From Nocardiopsis xinjiangensis YIM 90004 (GTDB lineage: Bacteria; Actinomycetota; Actinomycetes; Streptosporangiales; Streptosporangiaceae), in the NCBI RefSeq assembly GCF_000341145.1, contig NZ_ANBE01000003.1, forward strand, positions 296,998 through 360,997: a stretch of 64,000 nucleotides of DNA, written 5' to 3'. The notes under the pieces are model-generated. The model was not told where the DNA came from, searched no databases, and saw only the letters and a program-made list of their open reading frames with translations. Below are positions 61,208 to 64,000 of the stretch, piece after piece. The number at the start of each line of letters is the position of its first letter. Positions within the stretch are counted from its first letter, which is position 1. A program made the translations under genes and the position numbers.

Positions 61208-61233
61208 CTGCCCTGAGGCACCTCACGGAAAAC
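61208..61233 (-). promoter_or_regulatory. SigB-like stress promoter of the ChaB operon
   Basis: On the minus strand GTTT is followed 16 nt later by GGGCAG, identical in both hexamers and spacing to the GH15 promoter at 41720-41745. Confidence 0.5.
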
Positions 61234-61435
61234 ACCGTGGTCACACCGTCCGACGCAAGCGCGACACGCATCGGAGCCCCGTGATTCCCCCGTTCCACGG
61301 GACCGGGGGCGCCCCCGGGGACTGGTGGTTCAACGGATGGCGCGTACACGGGGGCGCCCGCATAGTGGGACGACATCCACCGGGATGTGACACACCGTCA
61401 CCGCCCGGACCCCCGCTGCACCGAAGGATGAATCA

Positions 61436-62377
61436 GTGCGAACGACAACCCCCCTCCCCCCTTCGCAATCCCCCGCCGGCACCCCGCGGCGTTCGTGGAC
61501 CCGCCGGTTCGCGACCCGCACCGCCGTCGTCATCGGCGCTGCCGCCGTCACCGCCGTCGGCGCCCTCACCCCCGTGCACGCGGAGAACCCGCACGAGCGC
61601 GGACCGGACCCCACCGAGGACAGCGTCACCGCGCCCACCGGTCCGTTCGACACCGACACCGAGAACGTCTCCTCCCTGGTGAGCGGTTTCGGTGGCGGCA
61701 CCATCTACTACCCCACCGACGACAGCGAAGGCACCTTCGGCGGTGTCGTCGTCGCCCCCGGGTACACCGCGAGTGAGTCGTCGATGTCCTGGTACGGAGA
61801 GCGGATCGCCTCCCAGGGCTTCGTGGTGCTCACCATCGACACCAACACCCGCTACGACCAGCCCAACAGCCGGGGACGCCAGATGGAGTCCGCCCTGGAC
61901 TACCTGGTCGAGGACAGCGACGTGACCGACGTCGTCGACGGTGACCGCCTGGCGCTCATGGGCCACTCCATGGGTGGCGGCGGAACCCTCGCCGCCGCCG
62001 AGGACCGGCCCGAGCTGCGCGCGGCGATCCCGCTGACGCCCTGGCACCTGAGCAAGGACTGGTCCGACGTCGAGGTGCCCACGATGATCGTCGGAGCGGA
62101 GGACGACACCATCGCCTCGACGCGCTCGCACGCGGTCCCGCTGTACGAGAGCTTGGACGAGGACCTCGACAGCGCGTATCTGGAGCTGCGCGGTGCGAGC
62201 CACTTCGCGCCGAACATCTCCAACACGACCATCGCGAAGTACAGCATCTCGTGGCTGAAGCGGTTCGTCGACGATGACGCCCGTTACGAGCAGTTCCTGT
62301 GCCCGGCGCCGGACACCGGCTTCGGCACGGACTTCTCGGACTACCGCGACTCCTGCCCGCACGGTGGGGCCGCCTAG
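61436..62377 (+). CDS. Secreted cutinase/polyester hydrolase (Thermobifida cutinase type)
   Basis: A 313-residue exported hydrolase. The signal peptide ends near PVHA-ENP (cleavage after Ala49). The mature part follows the T. fusca cutinase pattern: NPHERGPDPT, GFGGGTIYYP, APGYTAS (oxyanion Tyr), GHSMGGGGTL with Ser178, TPWHLSKDW, Asp224 in EDDTIAS, His256 in ASHFAPN, and two C-terminal Cys (FLCPAP, DSCPH) that form a disulfide in that family. Enzymes of this type hydrolyse cutin and synthetic polyesters, including PET in several members. Its many Asp/Glu residues point to salt tolerance. The start is GTG 61436, after AAGGATG. Confidence 0.95.
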   Translation: MRTTTPLPPSQSPAGTPRRSWTRRFATRTAVVIGAAAVTAVGALTPVHAENPHERGPDPTEDSVTAPTGPFDTDTENVSSLVSGFGGGTIYYPTDDSEGTFGGVVVAPGYTASESSMSWYGERIASQGFVVLTIDTNTRYDQPNSRGRQMESALDYLVEDSDVTDVVDGDRLALMGHSMGGGGTLAAAEDRPELRAAIPLTPWHLSKDWSDVEVPTMIVGAEDDTIASTRSHAVPLYESLDEDLDSAYLELRGASHFAPNISNTTIAKYSISWLKRFVDDDARYEQFLCPAPDTGFGTDFSDYRDSCPHGGAA

Positions 62378-62401
62378 AACGGTCCCGCCCCACGGATTCA
62401 C

Positions 62402-62443
62402 GCACGGTGCGGCCCCGGGTTCCGACCCGGGGCCACACCGTGC
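62402..62443 (+). terminator. Terminator of the cutinase gene
   Basis: GCACGGTG/CACCGTGC and GGCCCCGGGT/ACCCGGGGCC form a long stem with one mismatch position and a 4-nt loop, 25 bp after the cutinase stop. Confidence 0.8.
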
Positions 62444-62593
62444 CTCTGTGTGTGCCGCACCGTGTGCCCACGCCCGGTTCTCATGCGGGCCGGGGCCCGC
62501 ACCGAGAGCCGATCCAGCGTGGTTCGCGTCACCTTTTCCCCGCACCACACGACTGTCTGTCAAAGGTTCACCTCACGGGGAAGGACAGTCTGC

Positions 62594-63787
62594 ATGCTCC
62601 TGACAGAGGCCCTGTCCGAACGGATGGCCGCGGCACGTGCCTGGTTCCTGCGCGCCCGACGGTCGGGCAGCCACGAACTCAACACGATCCTCGGTGTCCT
62701 CAAGGGTGCGTTGGCCGCGTCCGTGTCCTGGTACATCGCATACGCGGTGATCGAGGCCGGGACCCCTGCCTTCGCCCCCTTCACGGCCGTCCTGATGATG
62801 CAGATGACCGTCTACCGCTCCGCAGTGCAGTCGCTGCGTTACATCGGCGCGGTCGTCCTGGGTATCGCGGTCCAAGCCTTCCTGGCCTTCCTGGCGGGCC
62901 CAGACGTCCTCACGTTCGCGGCCGTCGCACTCATCACACTCGTGATCGGGCGCTGGCGGTCCCTCGGGGAGCAGGGCCCGCAGGTGCCCACCGCCGCCTT
63001 CTTCGCCTTCTCCACATTCCTGACCGCCTCCGGGTTCACCGACCGTCTCGTGGAACTGGGCGAGATCGTCCTGCTGGTGGCCGTGGGCTGCGTGGTGGGC
63101 ACCCTGGTCAATCTGGTCCTCTTCCCACCGATGCGGCACCGCAGTGTCGAGTGGTCCATCGGTGCGCTCTCACACTCGCTCTGCGACCTGCTCGGCGACC
63201 TGGCCCGGGGTTTGGAGAACGCCGAACTCGACGAGCGGCAGACCTCGTCCTGGCGGCAGCGCGCCGAATCCATAGGGTCCGGCGTCGAACAGACACGGGC
63301 TTCGGTCCGCACCGCGCGGGAGTCGCTCGTGATCAATCCGGCCCGGAAGTTGCGAAAACACCGCATGCACGTGTCCTTCGAGGGCTACGAGCAGTTGGTG
63401 GAGGCCCTGGGCCGAGTCGCGTCCCAGGTGGGCTCGCTCGCACGCGCGATGCAGCTGTGGGCCACCAAGGACGATCAGCCGCTCCACGAGGAGTTCTTCG
63501 TGCGCTACGGCAAACTCATCAGGGCGCTGGCTGGTATCACCCACAGCCTGTCGCAGTTGGACGAGGACACGCTCGACCAGCAGGCGCAGGACCTGTGTCG
63601 GCTCGCGGGGGAGGCACAAGGCCACGTGGAGGTTCTCGCCGAGCCGCCGCAGCAGGGCGACCCGCCCCCGTTCGAGGACCTCACCCAGCCCTACGGAATC
63701 CTTCTGATCGAGGCCCGCCGCTTGATGGACGAGCTGCAGTACTCCTGCGACATCGTCCAGTACTACGTCGACGAGCGCGACCGCTGA
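62594..63787 (+). CDS. FUSC-family aromatic acid exporter-like protein
   Basis: A 397-residue membrane protein with about six N-terminal spans (VLKGALAASVSWYIAYAVI to GCVVGTLVNLVLFPP) followed by a long cytoplasmic helical domain (about 180-397). The family includes AaeB-type efflux proteins. It is an intact paralog of the broken gene at 35239-36403, sharing the overall plan and the sequence FAPFTAVLMMQMTVYRS at the point of the frameshift. The start is ATG 62594. It ends in a hairpin shared with the convergent next gene. Confidence 0.85.
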   Translation: MLLTEALSERMAAARAWFLRARRSGSHELNTILGVLKGALAASVSWYIAYAVIEAGTPAFAPFTAVLMMQMTVYRSAVQSLRYIGAVVLGIAVQAFLAFLAGPDVLTFAAVALITLVIGRWRSLGEQGPQVPTAAFFAFSTFLTASGFTDRLVELGEIVLLVAVGCVVGTLVNLVLFPPMRHRSVEWSIGALSHSLCDLLGDLARGLENAELDERQTSSWRQRAESIGSGVEQTRASVRTARESLVINPARKLRKHRMHVSFEGYEQLVEALGRVASQVGSLARAMQLWATKDDQPLHEEFFVRYGKLIRALAGITHSLSQLDEDTLDQQAQDLCRLAGEAQGHVEVLAEPPQQGDPPPFEDLTQPYGILLIEARRLMDELQYSCDIVQYYVDERDR

Positions 63788-63802
63788 GGGCGGACGCGCA
63801 CC

Positions 63803-63846
63803 GCGCGGCGCCGGTCCAGAATTGCGGTCCGGGGCCGGCGCCGCGC
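63803..63846. terminator. Bidirectional terminator
   Basis: GCGCGGCGCCGG and CCGGCGCCGCGC form a perfect 12-bp stem with a 20-nt loop between the FUSC gene and the convergent partial gene. Confidence 0.65.
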
Positions 63847-63865
63847 GCAGGCAGCGGGTCCACGG

Positions 63866-64000
63866 TCAGTCGTGGAACTCCATCTCCTCGGGCAGGAGCC
63901 GGTCGAAGCCCTCGGGTTCCTCGATCGCGCCGCCCTCGCGGTCGGTCACGCGCGGGTCCTGGACCATCTCGATCTCGCTGTCGCCCTGGTACTGGACCAC
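63866..64000 (-). CDS. C-terminal end of an unidentified gene (partial)
   Basis: The last 44 codons and TGA stop of a leftward gene that continues beyond the window. The peptide ends EEPEGFDRLLPEEMEFHD and is very acidic. Codon use (G/C in third positions) supports coding. No family can be assigned from this tail. Confidence 0.55.
   Translation of the reverse strand: MVQYQGDSEIEMVQDPRVTDREGGAIEEPEGFDRLLPEEMEFHD

Overview
This window looks like chromosomal DNA from a high-GC actinomycete, most probably a Nocardiopsis or close relative. The evidence is strongly GC-biased codon use, frequent GTG/TTG starts, many ATGA/GTGA overlaps, an actinobacterial integrative element of the pSAM2 type, an IdeR/DmdR-type iron box, an F420-dependent luciferase-like oxidoreductase and a Thermobifida-type cutinase. 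No rRNA, CRISPR array or transposase was seen.

Layout. (1) 0-3.3 kb: glycine betaine/proline ABC importer (proV-proW-proX, minus strand). (2) 3.7-4.3 kb: dCTP deaminase. (3) 4.48-15.55 kb: tRNA-Gly(CCC) carrying an integrated element of about 11.0 kb, bounded by a perfect 72-bp direct repeat (4509-4580 and 15482-15553). It holds integrase, rolling-circle-type Rep, FtsK/TraSA translocase, a Pra-like activator, a tandem-domain GntR repressor (KorSA-like position), a Nudix protein (Pif-like), an HD-domain protein, two paralogous HTH regulators, and an AT-richer cargo module with a membrane protein of unknown function. (4) 15.7-16.6 kb: a secreted amidase. (5) 17.5-20.5 kb: a tightly overlapping four-gene operon (acyl-CoA dehydrogenase, PIG-L deacetylase, NodS-like methyltransferase, family 2 glycosyltransferase). 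(6) 20.6-23.3 kb: GntR/VOC pair and an OFA-type MFS carrier with a 43-residue partner. (7) 23.8-29.3 kb: PQQ-type sugar dehydrogenase and an iron-siderophore ABC importer behind an iron box, next to an uninterrupted 49-nt poly-C tract. (8) 29.8-38.7 kb: MFS exporter, MurG-like glycosyltransferase, orphan HSDR_N nuclease-like protein, family 4 glycosyltransferase, a frameshifted FUSC gene, and an unknown protein overlapping an alpha/beta hydrolase. (9) 38.8-44.8 kb: GH15 glucoamylase-like enzyme, DUF1360, SDR, DUF3140 and unknown membrane proteins. (10) 45.4-52.9 kb: a five-gene MoxR AAA+/VWA/DUF5682/DUF5691/SWIM operon. (11) 53.3-61.2 kb: an atypical P450, then katE-LLM oxidoreductase, SDR, and ChaB-TPP oxidase. 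(12) 61.4-64.0 kb: a secreted cutinase/polyester hydrolase, an intact FUSC paralog, and the C-terminal end of an unidentified gene.

How the genes fit together. The element follows the pSAM2 logic: the repressor site lies upstream of the activator gene pra, which heads the tra-rep-int operon. The chromosomal part between 39 and 61 kb carries several stress-type genes (katE, ChaB, SDRs, GH15, DUF1360, DUF3140, TPP oxidase). Four promoters there share a GNTT-N16-GGxxAG layout with identical spacing, which suggests one SigB/SigF-like stress regulon. The two loci most likely to hide undescribed biochemistry are the MoxR/VWA/DUF5682 operon, whose DUF5682 protein shows the two GxxH motifs of the TraB/TIKI superfamily, and the acyl-CoA dehydrogenase/PIG-L/NodS-like/GT2 operon, whose enzyme classes resemble those of lipochitooligosaccharide assembly.
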